Shown here: one piece after another, positions 24,646 through 32,919 of the stretch
Numbering within the stretch: position 1 is the first letter of the stretch
Layout of the letters: every line of letters starts with the position of its first letter
From: Ochrobactrum quorumnocens
GTDB taxonomy: Bacteria; Pseudomonadota; Alphaproteobacteria; Rhizobiales; Rhizobiaceae
Direction: 5' to 3'
DNA: 64,000 nt
Assembly: GCF_002278035.1 (NCBI RefSeq)
Contig: NZ_CP022603.1
Coordinates: 372,001-436,000 of the forward strand
Notes under the pieces: model-generated
What the model saw: the letters and a program-made list of their open reading frames with translations, nothing else
Told to the model about the DNA's origin: nothing
Database searches by the model: none
Made by a program: the position numbers and the translations under genes

Positions 24646-24870
24646 TCAACTGCGCATATGCTCTACTCGCGCTGCGATTGCAGCAATTTTCTCTGGGTCG
24701 CACTCGCCGGATTGAAATGTCCTGATAATGGCACGTGCTAGATCGTTTTTGGCCTCATGCGTGGTTGGACAACGCTCCAACAAAGCACAGCTTCGATTAT
24801 AGGCGGCTTGCATCAACTGCAAGTCCTCGGGCGTGAACGTTCCGTGATATTGGCTGCCTTTGAATGGCAT
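24646..24870 (-). CDS. Small conserved protein, paralogue of the gene at 24133
   Basis: 74 residues, soluble, with no recognised domain; two Cys (RSCALLERCP), which the paralogue also has (ETCQRLGRCP). It has a strong ribosome binding site (GGGGGAG, eight bases before ATG). The pair probably arose by local duplication. Function unknown. Confidence 0.72.
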   Translation of the reverse strand: MPFKGSQYHGTFTPEDLQLMQAAYNRSCALLERCPTTHEAKNDLARAIIRTFQSGECDPEKIAAIAARVEHMRS

Positions 24871-25046
24871 GGTATTCTCCCCCTAAATTATTTGATTGAA
24901 GCTCGAATTTCAAAGGAAAGCAACAGCATTTTAAAGCGGATTTGTTCAACTGTTTTCGTGATGCCTCCGCCTGGAAGCCAAACCTTCACAAGCCTGAGAT
25001 ACAACGATATAAGCCAAGACAAAAGCCAAATGAAGAGGATGCGATA

Positions 25047-25565
25047 GTGAAAATCGGCGTCGTTACAGTTTCTGACCGTGCAAGCCGCGGCGAATACGAA
25101 GATTTGAGCGGTCCGGCAATCGAATCTTGGCTAAAAAGCGCGATTGTAACGCCCTATGAAATCATCAAATGCGTCATTCCGGACGGCATGGAATCTGTGC
25201 GTGATACGCTGATCGATCTCGCAGACAATATTGGATGCGATTTGATCCTGACCACAGGTGGCACAGGTCCTAGTCCACGTGACGAAACACCGGAAGCAAT
25301 GAATGCTGTTTTACATAAAGAGTTGCCGGGTTTTGGCGAACAGATGCGTCGCGCAAGCCTCGAGCAAACACCAACGGCAATACTCTCACGTCAGACCGCT
25401 GGCAGTCGCGGCAAGAGCTTCATACTCAATCTGCCGGGTAAACCTGTATCCATCGCAATGACCTTACAGGCCATTTTCCCGGCTGTGCCTTATTGCCTTG
25501 ATTTAATCGGAGCAGGTCGCATCGAGACCGATCCGGCGGTTGTCAAAGCCCATCGTCCCGGCTGA
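25047..25565 (+). CDS. mogA: Molybdopterin adenylyltransferase MogA
   Basis: 172 residues. It adenylylates molybdopterin in molybdenum-cofactor synthesis. The MoaB/Mog fold is evident: KIGVVTVSDRASRGEYEDLSG at the start and the substrate motif TTGGTGPSPRDETPEAM near residue 70. A conserved LNLPGKPVSI lies near residue 133. The GTG at 25047 is preceded by GAAGAGGA at good spacing; the longer frame from 24942 adds 35 unrelated residues. No other molybdenum genes are next to it. Confidence 0.92.
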   Translation: MKIGVVTVSDRASRGEYEDLSGPAIESWLKSAIVTPYEIIKCVIPDGMESVRDTLIDLADNIGCDLILTTGGTGPSPRDETPEAMNAVLHKELPGFGEQMRRASLEQTPTAILSRQTAGSRGKSFILNLPGKPVSIAMTLQAIFPAVPYCLDLIGAGRIETDPAVVKAHRPG

Positions 25566-25721
25566 AATCCAGCGCTGAATACCAGTTGCGCGGGATTAGA
25601 AACTATCGTTAAGCCGCTGTCGCGACGAAATTGCGCAACCCAGCCTTGCGCTTTTGCATGATATGCACACTTGCATTTCCCTGATTTGAAGCTGAATATT
25701 AGCGAAAAGAAGGGGAATTCA

Positions 25722-27134
25722 GTGAAGCCATTCGATGAGATGCTCAATCATGGCGGGAGTGTCCGCCAACCTTACGAATTTCTCAAGCAGTGGCTCGACC
25801 AGCAGGATCAACACAAACTTCTGCAGAAAACGCAGGATGCTGAAAGCGTCTTTCGCAAGACAGGCATCACATTTGCGGTTTATGGCGATGAAGACGCAGC
25901 GGAACGTCTGATCCCATTCGATATCATTCCGCGTATTATTTCAGGTCAGGAATGGCGACGACTTTCACAAGGCATCGAGCAGCGCGTGATGGCGCTCAAT
26001 GCTTTTCTGGACGATATCTATCATCGACAGGAAATCGTCCGGGCAGGGCGTATCCCAAGAGAACTCATTACCAATAATGAAGCATTTCTTCCGGAAATGA
26101 TCGGGTTTCGCCCACCCGGAAATGTCTATACGCACATTATCGGCGTCGATATCGTGCGCACGGCTGAAAACCAATTCTATGTGCTTGAAGACAATGCGCG
26201 AACACCTTCCGGTGTTTCCTATATGCTGGAAAACCGCGAAACTATGATGCAACTGTTCCCAGAGTTGTTTCAGAATGTGAAGGTTCGCCCAGTCGAGAAC
26301 TATCCGCAATTGCTGCGCCAATCACTCGCAAGTGTGGCACCACCCGGAACGCAAGGTGTGCCAACGGTGGCAGTGTTGACACCTGGCATCTACAACTCGG
26401 CCTATTTCGAGCACGCCTTTCTGGCAGATCAAATGGGCGTGGAACTTGTAGAGGGGAGTGACCTGCGCGTTGTGGATGGGCGTGTCGCCATGCGCACTAC
26501 GAAAGGCTATCGCGCCATCGATGTGCTTTATCGTCGTGTCGACGATGATTATCTTGATCCACTAACATTCAGACCAGATTCCACGCTTGGCGTCGCAGGC
26601 ATCATGGATGTCTATCGCGCTGGAAACATCACAATCGCCAATGCGCCGGGCACAGGAATTGCCGACGATAAAGCGATCTACTCTTATATGCCCGAGATCA
26701 TTGAGTTTTATACCGGTCGCAAGGCTATTTTGGAAAACGTTCCGACCTGGCGCTGTTCAGAGCCTGACAGTCTGGCCTATGTGCTCGATAATCTTGCCGA
26801 TCTTGTCGTCAAGGAAGTGCATGGCTCAGGGGGCTACGGCATGCTAGTCGGCCCGGCCGCGACCAAGGCTGAACGCGACACTTTTGCGGAGAAACTGAAA
26901 GCCCGTCCTCGGAACTATATTGCGCAGCCGACATTAGCACTTTCAACGACACCGATCTTCACTGAAAGCGGCCTTGCTCCACGCCACGTCGATCTTAGGC
27001 CGTTCGTACTGGTGTCAGACCGCATTCGCATCACACCCGGCGGATTGACGCGTGTGGCGCTGAAGGAAGGCTCGCTCGTTGTGAACTCCAGTCAGGGCGG
27101 CGGCACAAAGGACACTTGGGTACTCGACGACTAA
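25722..27134 (+). CDS. Circularly permuted ATP-grasp protein of the Anbu cluster
   Basis: About 470 residues. It belongs to the permuted ATP-grasp family (formerly DUF404/407/403), predicted to form amide or peptide bonds with ATP. Typical stretches are FYVLEDNARTPSGVSYMLENR near residue 165, IANAPGTGIADDKAIY near residue 310 and VVKEVHGSGGYGMLVGP near residue 365. The GTG at 25722 follows AAGGGGAA; the ATG at 25740 is an alternative. First gene of the cluster ATP-grasp / alpha-E / transglutaminase / Anbu, a conserved set thought to make and process a peptide-like tag or product; the substrate is unknown. Confidence 0.9.
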   Translation: MKPFDEMLNHGGSVRQPYEFLKQWLDQQDQHKLLQKTQDAESVFRKTGITFAVYGDEDAAERLIPFDIIPRIISGQEWRRLSQGIEQRVMALNAFLDDIYHRQEIVRAGRIPRELITNNEAFLPEMIGFRPPGNVYTHIIGVDIVRTAENQFYVLEDNARTPSGVSYMLENRETMMQLFPELFQNVKVRPVENYPQLLRQSLASVAPPGTQGVPTVAVLTPGIYNSAYFEHAFLADQMGVELVEGSDLRVVDGRVAMRTTKGYRAIDVLYRRVDDDYLDPLTFRPDSTLGVAGIMDVYRAGNITIANAPGTGIADDKAIYSYMPEIIEFYTGRKAILENVPTWRCSEPDSLAYVLDNLADLVVKEVHGSGGYGMLVGPAATKAERDTFAEKLKARPRNYIAQPTLALSTTPIFTESGLAPRHVDLRPFVLVSDRIRITPGGLTRVALKEGSLVVNSSQGGGTKDTWVLDD

Positions 27135-27135
27135 A

Positions 27136-27180
27136 GCATTTCCAGCAAAAGTGCGAAGCGGTTTTGTGTGGGAAAAGGCG
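27136..27180. repeat. Short intergenic repeat (GCATTTCCAGCAAAAGTGCGAAGCGG type)
   Basis: Begins right after the ATP-grasp stop codon. Its core CAAAAGTGCGAAGCGGTTTT is the reverse complement of a close copy at 29230-29271 and resembles 3056-3102. Confidence 0.55.
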
Positions 27181-27236
27181 CAAAAACAAATAGTAAGAGC
27201 GGTTCTAATGATTCAGTCTTAACTCGGCCCGCTCTA

Positions 27237-27339
27237 ATACCAAGGTGCTAAGATGCTGACGCATCACGCCTTGAAAATGTTCAATCGCCACACGGGCTTA
27301 ATCAAAGTCCGATGAGTCTTACTCAATGAACTTTGGTAT
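27237..27339. mobile_element. 103-bp element with terminal inverted repeats (MITE or Bru-RS-like)
   Basis: ATACCAAGGT at the left end and ACTTTGGTAT at the right end are inverted repeats with 9 of 10 bases matching, enclosing 83 bp that contain further hairpins such as GATGC-TGAC-GCATC. It has no coding capacity. Length and structure recall the Bru-RS palindromic elements of Brucella. It sits within the Anbu operon spacer, between the ATP-grasp and alpha-E genes, and may alter read-through. Confidence 0.5.
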
Positions 27340-27411
27340 AAGATAATAGTTTTTGGAATTGCGCATCAAAACCGGCGATAAGACCGGAGCGTGTTGAAGG
27401 GGAATGAATTT

Positions 27412-28353
27412 ATGCTTCTTGGCCGTACGGCAAACGGGCTTTACTGGATGTTCCGCTATATCGAGCGCGCTGAAAACATGGCGCGTCTGGTTGATGCGGG
27501 ATTGCGTATGGCACTTACAAAAACATCGGATGCACCGGAAGAGTGGTCTTCTGTGGTGGTATCGGCAGGCGCAAGCCAGACGTTCTCGGCGAAATATCAC
27601 GCTTATAATGCTGCAAACGTCGCTGACTTTCTGCTTCGGGATATGGATAATCCGTCAAGCGTCATGTCCTGCATAGAAAACGCACGTTCCAATGGACGTA
27701 TGGTGCGAACTGCACTAACTCGCGAAGCGTGGGAAAGCGTCAATGAAGCGTGGATGGTCCTTAAAAAGTCGCTCTGTAAGCCATTGAAAGAAGCCGATTT
27801 ACCGCCGCTGCTCGATCAGATCAAACGCGAGACAGCACTGATCCGCGGTGCGTTTCACGGGACGATGCTGCGTAACGAGATCTTCGATTTTGCGGGGCTC
27901 GGCACTTTTATCGAACGCGCAGACAATACGGCACGTATTCTCGATGTGAAATATTATGTGCTCCTGCCGGCTGTTTCTTATGTCGGAACCACGCTGGACA
28001 ATTATCAGTGGGAGTCGATTCTCCGATCAGTCTCAGCACATCGGTCGTATCGCTGGGTTTATGATGGTGACTATCGTCCTGCGCATGTCGCGGACTATCT
28101 GATCCTCAATGGGCGTATGCCGCGATCGCTCAATTATTGCTATCAGAGCATTAACGGACATTTGAACTATCTAGCCAAGGATTATGGCGATAGCGCTGTT
28201 TGTCACCAGACGGGCGAGAAAATCTATGCAACCCTGCAAAATCAGGAGATTGGTGCAATTTTCGATGTCGGTTTACATGAGTTCCTGACTGATTTCATTT
28301 CCCGCAACAACCGGCTCGGCAACGAGATCGCTGAAACCTATAATTTTTATTGA
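27412..28353 (+). CDS. Alpha-E domain protein of the Anbu cluster
   Basis: 313 residues, almost all helical. It starts MLLGRTANGLYWMFRYIERAENMARL, the alpha-E family signature with conserved Arg and Glu repeated at FIERADNTARILDVKYY near residue 165. Its role is unknown; it always accompanies the permuted ATP-grasp and transglutaminase proteins and may bind or carry the product. The ATG at 27412 follows AAGGGGAA. Confidence 0.9.
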   Translation: MLLGRTANGLYWMFRYIERAENMARLVDAGLRMALTKTSDAPEEWSSVVVSAGASQTFSAKYHAYNAANVADFLLRDMDNPSSVMSCIENARSNGRMVRTALTREAWESVNEAWMVLKKSLCKPLKEADLPPLLDQIKRETALIRGAFHGTMLRNEIFDFAGLGTFIERADNTARILDVKYYVLLPAVSYVGTTLDNYQWESILRSVSAHRSYRWVYDGDYRPAHVADYLILNGRMPRSLNYCYQSINGHLNYLAKDYGDSAVCHQTGEKIYATLQNQEIGAIFDVGLHEFLTDFISRNNRLGNEIAETYNFY

Positions 28354-28362
28354 GGTGATTGC

Positions 28363-29160
28363 TTGTTGCTCAATATCCGGCATGTTTCGCATTATCGATA
28401 TGAAAACCCGGTTCCCTATGCGGTTCAGCGGTTGCGGCTGCGCCCGCCGACTTTACCCGGCCAAGTGGTCAAACACTGGGAACTTAAGATTGAAGGCGGC
28501 GAGCCTGAAGTTTCCTATATCGATGGCTTCGGCAACAAGACCGATCTTGTCCAGCATGCCCGCAATGTGAACGAGATCATCATTACCGCGAGCGGCAATG
28601 TTGAAGTGGAAGATCGTGTTGGCGTTCTGGGTCCAGTGTATGGCTATGCGCCTCTGTGGCTGTTTGAACGCGAAACCCACCTGACGATGCCCGGCGATCG
28701 CATCCGCGCACTTTCTGGTGATCTGCCGAAAGATAAGGAACGTCTTGCATTGTTACATGAACTGATGAATTCAGTTCATACTGCAGTTGCCTATATGCCT
28801 GGCACGACTAGCGTCGCGACCAATGCAGAAAGTGCACTCGAGGCGGGTAGGGGCGTTTGTCAGGACCACAGTCATATCTTTCTCTCTGCAGCGCGATTGC
28901 TTAAAATTCCGGCCCGCTATGTGTCCGGCTATCTGTTAATGGAAGGCATCGATGAGCAAACCGCGAGCCATGCATGGACAGAGGCGCATATCGATGGACT
29001 TGGCTGGGTAGGGTTTGATGCTGCCAATAATGTCTGCCCAAATGATCGGTATGTTCGTCTGGCAACGGGGCTTGATTATCGCGATGCAGCGCCAATTTCC
29101 GGGGTAAGGCTTGGAGGCGCTGTTGAAAGCCTTGCGGTCCACATCAATGTAGGGCAGTGA
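28363..29160 (+). CDS. Transglutaminase-like cysteine peptidase of the Anbu cluster
   Basis: 265 residues. An N-terminal domain (LLNIRHVSHYRYENPVPYAVQ) is followed by a transglutaminase core with the triad Cys in GRGVCQDHSHIF (~166), His in SHAWTEAHIDG (~205) and Asp in GFDAANN (~220). It probably hydrolyses or transfers amide bonds. The start is TTG at 28363 or 28366, following GAGGTG; this unusual start suggests low translation or coupling to the alpha-E gene 9 bp upstream. Confidence 0.9.
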   Translation: MLLNIRHVSHYRYENPVPYAVQRLRLRPPTLPGQVVKHWELKIEGGEPEVSYIDGFGNKTDLVQHARNVNEIIITASGNVEVEDRVGVLGPVYGYAPLWLFERETHLTMPGDRIRALSGDLPKDKERLALLHELMNSVHTAVAYMPGTTSVATNAESALEAGRGVCQDHSHIFLSAARLLKIPARYVSGYLLMEGIDEQTASHAWTEAHIDGLGWVGFDAANNVCPNDRYVRLATGLDYRDAAPISGVRLGGAVESLAVHINVGQ

Positions 29161-29195
29161 TTGTTAAGAACATTGTGCTTCATGACTGAATGAGA

Positions 29196-29272
29196 AGTAA
29201 TGCTCTAAGTGTTTGTTTTGTCGCATTGTCCTACGCAAAACCGCTGCGCACTTTTGCTGGAAATGCTCTATG
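29196..29272. repeat. Intergenic repeat before the Anbu gene
   Basis: ATGCTCTAAGTG opens and GGAAATGCTCTA closes the element; AAAACCGCTGCGCACTTTTG inside is a close inverted copy of 27150-27170. It fills most of the 140-bp gap before the Anbu gene. Confidence 0.5.
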
Positions 29273-29300
29273 ATTATAAATTGCATGCCGGAAACTGCTG

Positions 29301-30035
29301 ATGACTTATTGCGTTGGAATGAAAATTGATCGCGGCCTTGTGTTTATGTCCGATACAAGGACGAATGCAGGCCTCGATAATATCTCGACATTCTCGAAGA
29401 TGCGTAGCTGGAACAAAGCTGGCGAACGTGTGATTGTGCTTTTATCGGCGGGTAATCTCGCTACCACACAAGCCGTTGCGAGCCTGCTTGAAGAGCGCAT
29501 GAAGGCGCCAGAGGACAGGCACCCGTCAATATTCGACGCACCCTCCATGTTTCAGGTGGCACGTCTCATTGGCGATACGGTCAAGGAAGTCATTACGAAC
29601 TCGGCAACAGGCGGGCAGAGTGCGGACGCATTTGGCGCATCGTTCATTCTGGGCGGGCAGATCAAAGGCGGACAGCCTCGGCTCTTCTATATTTATCCCG
29701 AAGGCAACTTCATCGAAAGCTCGGTCGATACGCCATTTTTTCAGATTGGTGAGAACAAGTACGGCAAGCCAATTTTGGTGCGCGCTTATCAGGAGACAAT
29801 GAGTTTCGAGGAAGCGGTCAAGCTGCTGCTCGTTTCTTTTGACTCGACATTGAAGGCAAATCTCTCGGTAGGGCTGCCGCTTGATATGCAGATTTATGAG
29901 ACCGACAGCCTCGAGCTCGGCGAACACAGGCGCTTTGAAGCAAGCGACCCTTATTATCAGACGGTTTCGGAAAGTTGGTCTGAAGCGCTGAAGTCGGCGC
30001 TCGAGCAGTTGCCGTCTTTCAGTTTTGATCAGTAG
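29301..30035 (+). CDS. Anbu (ancestral beta-subunit) proteasome-type peptidase
   Basis: 244 residues with the Ntn-hydrolase fold. It starts MTYCVGMKIDRGLVFMSDTRTNAG, so removal of Met1 exposes Thr2 as the likely nucleophile. Asp18 (SDTRTNAG), a Lys in FSKMRSW and LLSAGNLATTQ follow the proteasome beta-subunit pattern. There is no propeptide. Known Anbu proteins self-assemble into helical or ring-like oligomers. It is last in the cluster, with a 140-bp gap, and should process the product of the ATP-grasp enzyme; true substrates are not known. Confidence 0.92.
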   Translation: MTYCVGMKIDRGLVFMSDTRTNAGLDNISTFSKMRSWNKAGERVIVLLSAGNLATTQAVASLLEERMKAPEDRHPSIFDAPSMFQVARLIGDTVKEVITNSATGGQSADAFGASFILGGQIKGGQPRLFYIYPEGNFIESSVDTPFFQIGENKYGKPILVRAYQETMSFEEAVKLLLVSFDSTLKANLSVGLPLDMQIYETDSLELGEHRRFEASDPYYQTVSESWSEALKSALEQLPSFSFDQ

Positions 30036-30053
30036 AGAAAAGACGGGGTCAGA

Positions 30054-30113
30054 GCGCATCCCGAAAAGTGTTAGAGTACCGATCTATTGATTCCGATCGA
30101 TACTCTAATCCAC
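30054..30113. repeat. Intergenic repeat after the Anbu gene
   Basis: GCATCCCGAAAAGTGTTAGAGTA followed by GATCTATTGATTCCGATC and TACTCTAA: nested inverted repeats (AGAGTA/TACTCT). It resembles the second element at 24531-24568. Confidence 0.45.
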
Positions 30114-30127
30114 TCGGCTTTTACTTT

Positions 30128-31807
30128 TTAGTCTTTTGTTACGGTCGCAACATAGTTCGCATCGGCGACCATATCGAAGTTGTGAACGTTTGAAACCGTC
30201 ACAGCCGTTTCGATCTGCTGATAAATGACCGTTATCGGGCTATCTTCCTGAAATTTCTTTTGAAGATCATGATACATGGCTTCACGCTTGGTCGTATCAC
30301 GTTCCTCTGCCGCTGCCATGGTTTCGGCGGTCAGTTCTGGAATATCCCATGAAGCCTGCCAGGCGGTTGTCCGCAAATTTACCTCATCACCGTTATTCGG
30401 ATTGTTAGTGAATGTGACGGCGTTGGTGTGTGGGTCCCAATAATCTGGACCCCAAATACCCAATGCAAGCTGATGCTTGCGGGCACGAACTTTGGTGGTC
30501 GTAAGCTTGCCATCGCCTTGTAGGATTTCAACACTGACCCCGGCCTTGGCCATGGTTTGCTGGATGCTTTCAGCAATGCCAACGTATGGCTGGTTGTTAC
30601 GAACATCAAGCGTGATGCTCAAGCCATCTTTTAGCCCTGCTTTTTCAAGCAATTCCTTTGCTTTCTCAACATCATACTTGAAAGGTTTGTCATCGACTGC
30701 ACCAAACATGCCGACCGGCAAGAAGGATTGATGCTTGCGGCCAATTCCTTTGATCAGGGTTGCTTCAATCGTATCGTAATCAATCAGATACTTCAGTGCT
30801 TGACGCACTTCAGGCTTGGCTAGTTCCGGCACATTCTGGTTCGCGCTAAGGTAATAAATGCGGCCCTTTGGAGCGTTGATAACGCTGAACTTGGCATCCT
30901 TGCCAAGTTCTTCAATGTCACCCGGTTCGAGATTGCGCGCAATGTCGATATCTCCAGCCTGTAGCAGAAGACGCTGCGACACGCCTTCCTTCACGTGACG
31001 ATAGATAACGCGCTTCATGGCCGGCTTGGTGTCAGAATAATTCTCGTTTTGCTCCAGAAGCATAACTTCATTGGCGCGCCATTGCTTCAAAGCGAATGGC
31101 CCAGACCCAGCGTAATTATTCTTCAGCCAGTCATAACCGAAGTCCGTATCATAAGCATACGTGTCCGTCTTCTCGGTCTTCTGTTCATGTTCCTTGACCA
31201 GTTTGCTATCGACAATCGATGCGACGCTGGAGGTCAAACAGTTCATGACGAAACTTGGCGCAAAGGCCTTGCCGGTCGTGAAAACGAATGTCTTGTCATC
31301 GGTTGCAACGACGTTTTGGTCGACGTTTTCAGCAGTGATGCCAAACTGGCTCAGAATAAATGCAGGGCTCTTGTCGAGCTTGATTGCGCGTTGGAGCGAA
31401 TAGGCGGCATCATGCGCCGTAATAGGGTTGCCGGAGGCAAATTTTAGGCCATCGCGAATTTTGAACGTGATCGATTTGCCATCGTCGGAGAAAGTCCAGC
31501 TCTCGGCGATCTGTGGTATGATCTTGGTTGGATCTTTCGTGTCTGTCGTCACCAGTCGTTCATAAGTGCTGGTCAGCATTTCAGACGTAGTGATTTCAAA
31601 GATTTCTGCTGGATCGAGCGAAATAATATCATCGATACTCATCGCAATGACGAGCGTGTCGGCTGGCGTAGCGGCTTCCACGGCCTTTGGTGAGGCTGAC
31701 AGGCAAAGAGCGAATGCCAGCGCCGCAGGAATGGACGTACGCATCAGTCTGGTGGTGAGTGTCCCATTCTGCCAAGCAATAACAGGTAATGTAGTTCCGA
31801 ATTTCAT
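30128..31807 (-). CDS. Periplasmic peptide/oligopeptide-binding protein (SBP family 5), orphan
   Basis: About 559 residues with a signal peptide (SIPAALAFALCLSASPKAVEAA) and the family-5 fold: DTLVIAMSIDDIISLDPAEIF, TYERLVTTDTKDPTKIIPQIAESW, ITFKIRDGLKFASGNPITAHDAAYS. Members bind di- or oligopeptides, opines, nickel chelates or glutathione for ABC uptake. The ATG at 31807 follows AGGGGAA. No permease or ATPase gene is adjacent, so it either feeds a transporter encoded elsewhere or serves as an accessory receptor. Confidence 0.9.
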   Translation of the reverse strand: MKFGTTLPVIAWQNGTLTTRLMRTSIPAALAFALCLSASPKAVEAATPADTLVIAMSIDDIISLDPAEIFEITTSEMLTSTYERLVTTDTKDPTKIIPQIAESWTFSDDGKSITFKIRDGLKFASGNPITAHDAAYSLQRAIKLDKSPAFILSQFGITAENVDQNVVATDDKTFVFTTGKAFAPSFVMNCLTSSVASIVDSKLVKEHEQKTEKTDTYAYDTDFGYDWLKNNYAGSGPFALKQWRANEVMLLEQNENYSDTKPAMKRVIYRHVKEGVSQRLLLQAGDIDIARNLEPGDIEELGKDAKFSVINAPKGRIYYLSANQNVPELAKPEVRQALKYLIDYDTIEATLIKGIGRKHQSFLPVGMFGAVDDKPFKYDVEKAKELLEKAGLKDGLSITLDVRNNQPYVGIAESIQQTMAKAGVSVEILQGDGKLTTTKVRARKHQLALGIWGPDYWDPHTNAVTFTNNPNNGDEVNLRTTAWQASWDIPELTAETMAAAEERDTTKREAMYHDLQKKFQEDSPITVIYQQIETAVTVSNVHNFDMVADANYVATVTKD

Positions 31808-31953
31808 GTGTTTTCCCCTGGAGATCACGTCCGTTGTTCGGACATGCTCATCAATTCCCAACTCGTTCCGGTGACGACTCTCCTGAACGTGGAAGTATTA
31901 GATTCCGTTTTTAAAGGGGGCACAATGGCGGGAGATATTTAGCCGTAAAATAA

Positions 31954-31979
31954 AAACGGCTGGAAAATTCCAGCCGTTT
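31954..31979. terminator. Intrinsic terminator downstream of the nitroreductase gene
   Basis: AAACGGCTGGAA-AA-TTCCAGCCGTTT, a perfect 12-bp stem, followed by a T-rich stretch on the minus strand. Confidence 0.8.
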
Positions 31980-31999
31980 CATAAATCAATAGCAATGTA

Positions 32000-32602
32000 T
32001 TATGCGAATATCTTGAAGCGTTCGCCATCATCCATAAAAGCTTTGTCGCCAAAAGCCTGCTCATTCGAGCCAAATGGCATCTGCGCACGCAGCTTCCATG
32101 ACGATGGAATATCCCAGGTCTTGGCAACTTCGGCGTCGATCAGCGGATTGTAATGCTGGAGGCTTGCACCGATGTCTGCATTGGCAAGTGCCGACCAAAC
32201 CGAAAGCTGTGCCATGCCGCCAGCCTGTTCCGACCAAACCGGGAAATTGTCTGCATAGAGTGCAAAGTTCTCCTGAAGGCCCTTAACGACATTCTGGTCT
32301 TCAAAGAACAACACAGTGCCTGCGCCAGCAGCAAAGCTGTTGATTTTGGCTTCGGTCTGCTCAAAAGCATCAGCAGGAACGATTTTGCGGAGCTCTTCCT
32401 TGGCGATGTTCCAGAGTTTGTCGCTCTCAGCACCAAAAAGAACAATAGCGCGCGAGCTTTGCGAATTGAAGGAGGATGGCGAATGCTTAATTGCTTCGCG
32501 GATCAGCTCGGCAGTCGCATCCTGGGAGAGGGGAAGGTTTTTGCCGAGTGCGTATTGTGTACGACGCTTCTTAAGGGCGGCGATATAACTATTGCTCATC
32601 AT
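32000..32602 (-). CDS. Nitroreductase-family FMN oxidoreductase
   Basis: 200 residues, starting MSNSYIAALKKRRTQYALGK with the FMN phosphate-binding RRT motif. KHSPSSFNSQSSRAIVLFG follows and LSVWSALANADIGASLQHYNP lies near residue 145. The closest look is to the HBN1/Frm2-like branch that reduces nitroaromatics or quinones, but family members are broad. Monocistronic; terminator downstream. Confidence 0.87.
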   Translation of the reverse strand: MMSNSYIAALKKRRTQYALGKNLPLSQDATAELIREAIKHSPSSFNSQSSRAIVLFGAESDKLWNIAKEELRKIVPADAFEQTEAKINSFAAGAGTVLFFEDQNVVKGLQENFALYADNFPVWSEQAGGMAQLSVWSALANADIGASLQHYNPLIDAEVAKTWDIPSSWKLRAQMPFGSNEQAFGDKAFMDDGERFKIFA

Positions 32603-32919
32603 CAGTGTCCTGTTTTTACAGCGATTCTGTGCTGCAAACTTATTGCAGCGCTTGGGAAAATCTCATGCAAAATATTGTGATTTTTGAACAAGAAGCCAGC
32701 CCATGTTTCTGAAACACACTGTCAACAGATGACGCGTTTCTTCGCTTAATTGTTTCAGTTCTGTGAACTGAGCGATGCTGATTTTTGGGATAATTTAGCT
32801 TTTGCCTTTCGTTTTTATTCGAAATCTGACAAAATTTATCGGAATATGGGAACGCCAAAGAAAAAGGCGGTGTGAACCGCCAGTTCATAACTGACTGAGC
32901 ACTACGAGGTTACGATCGT

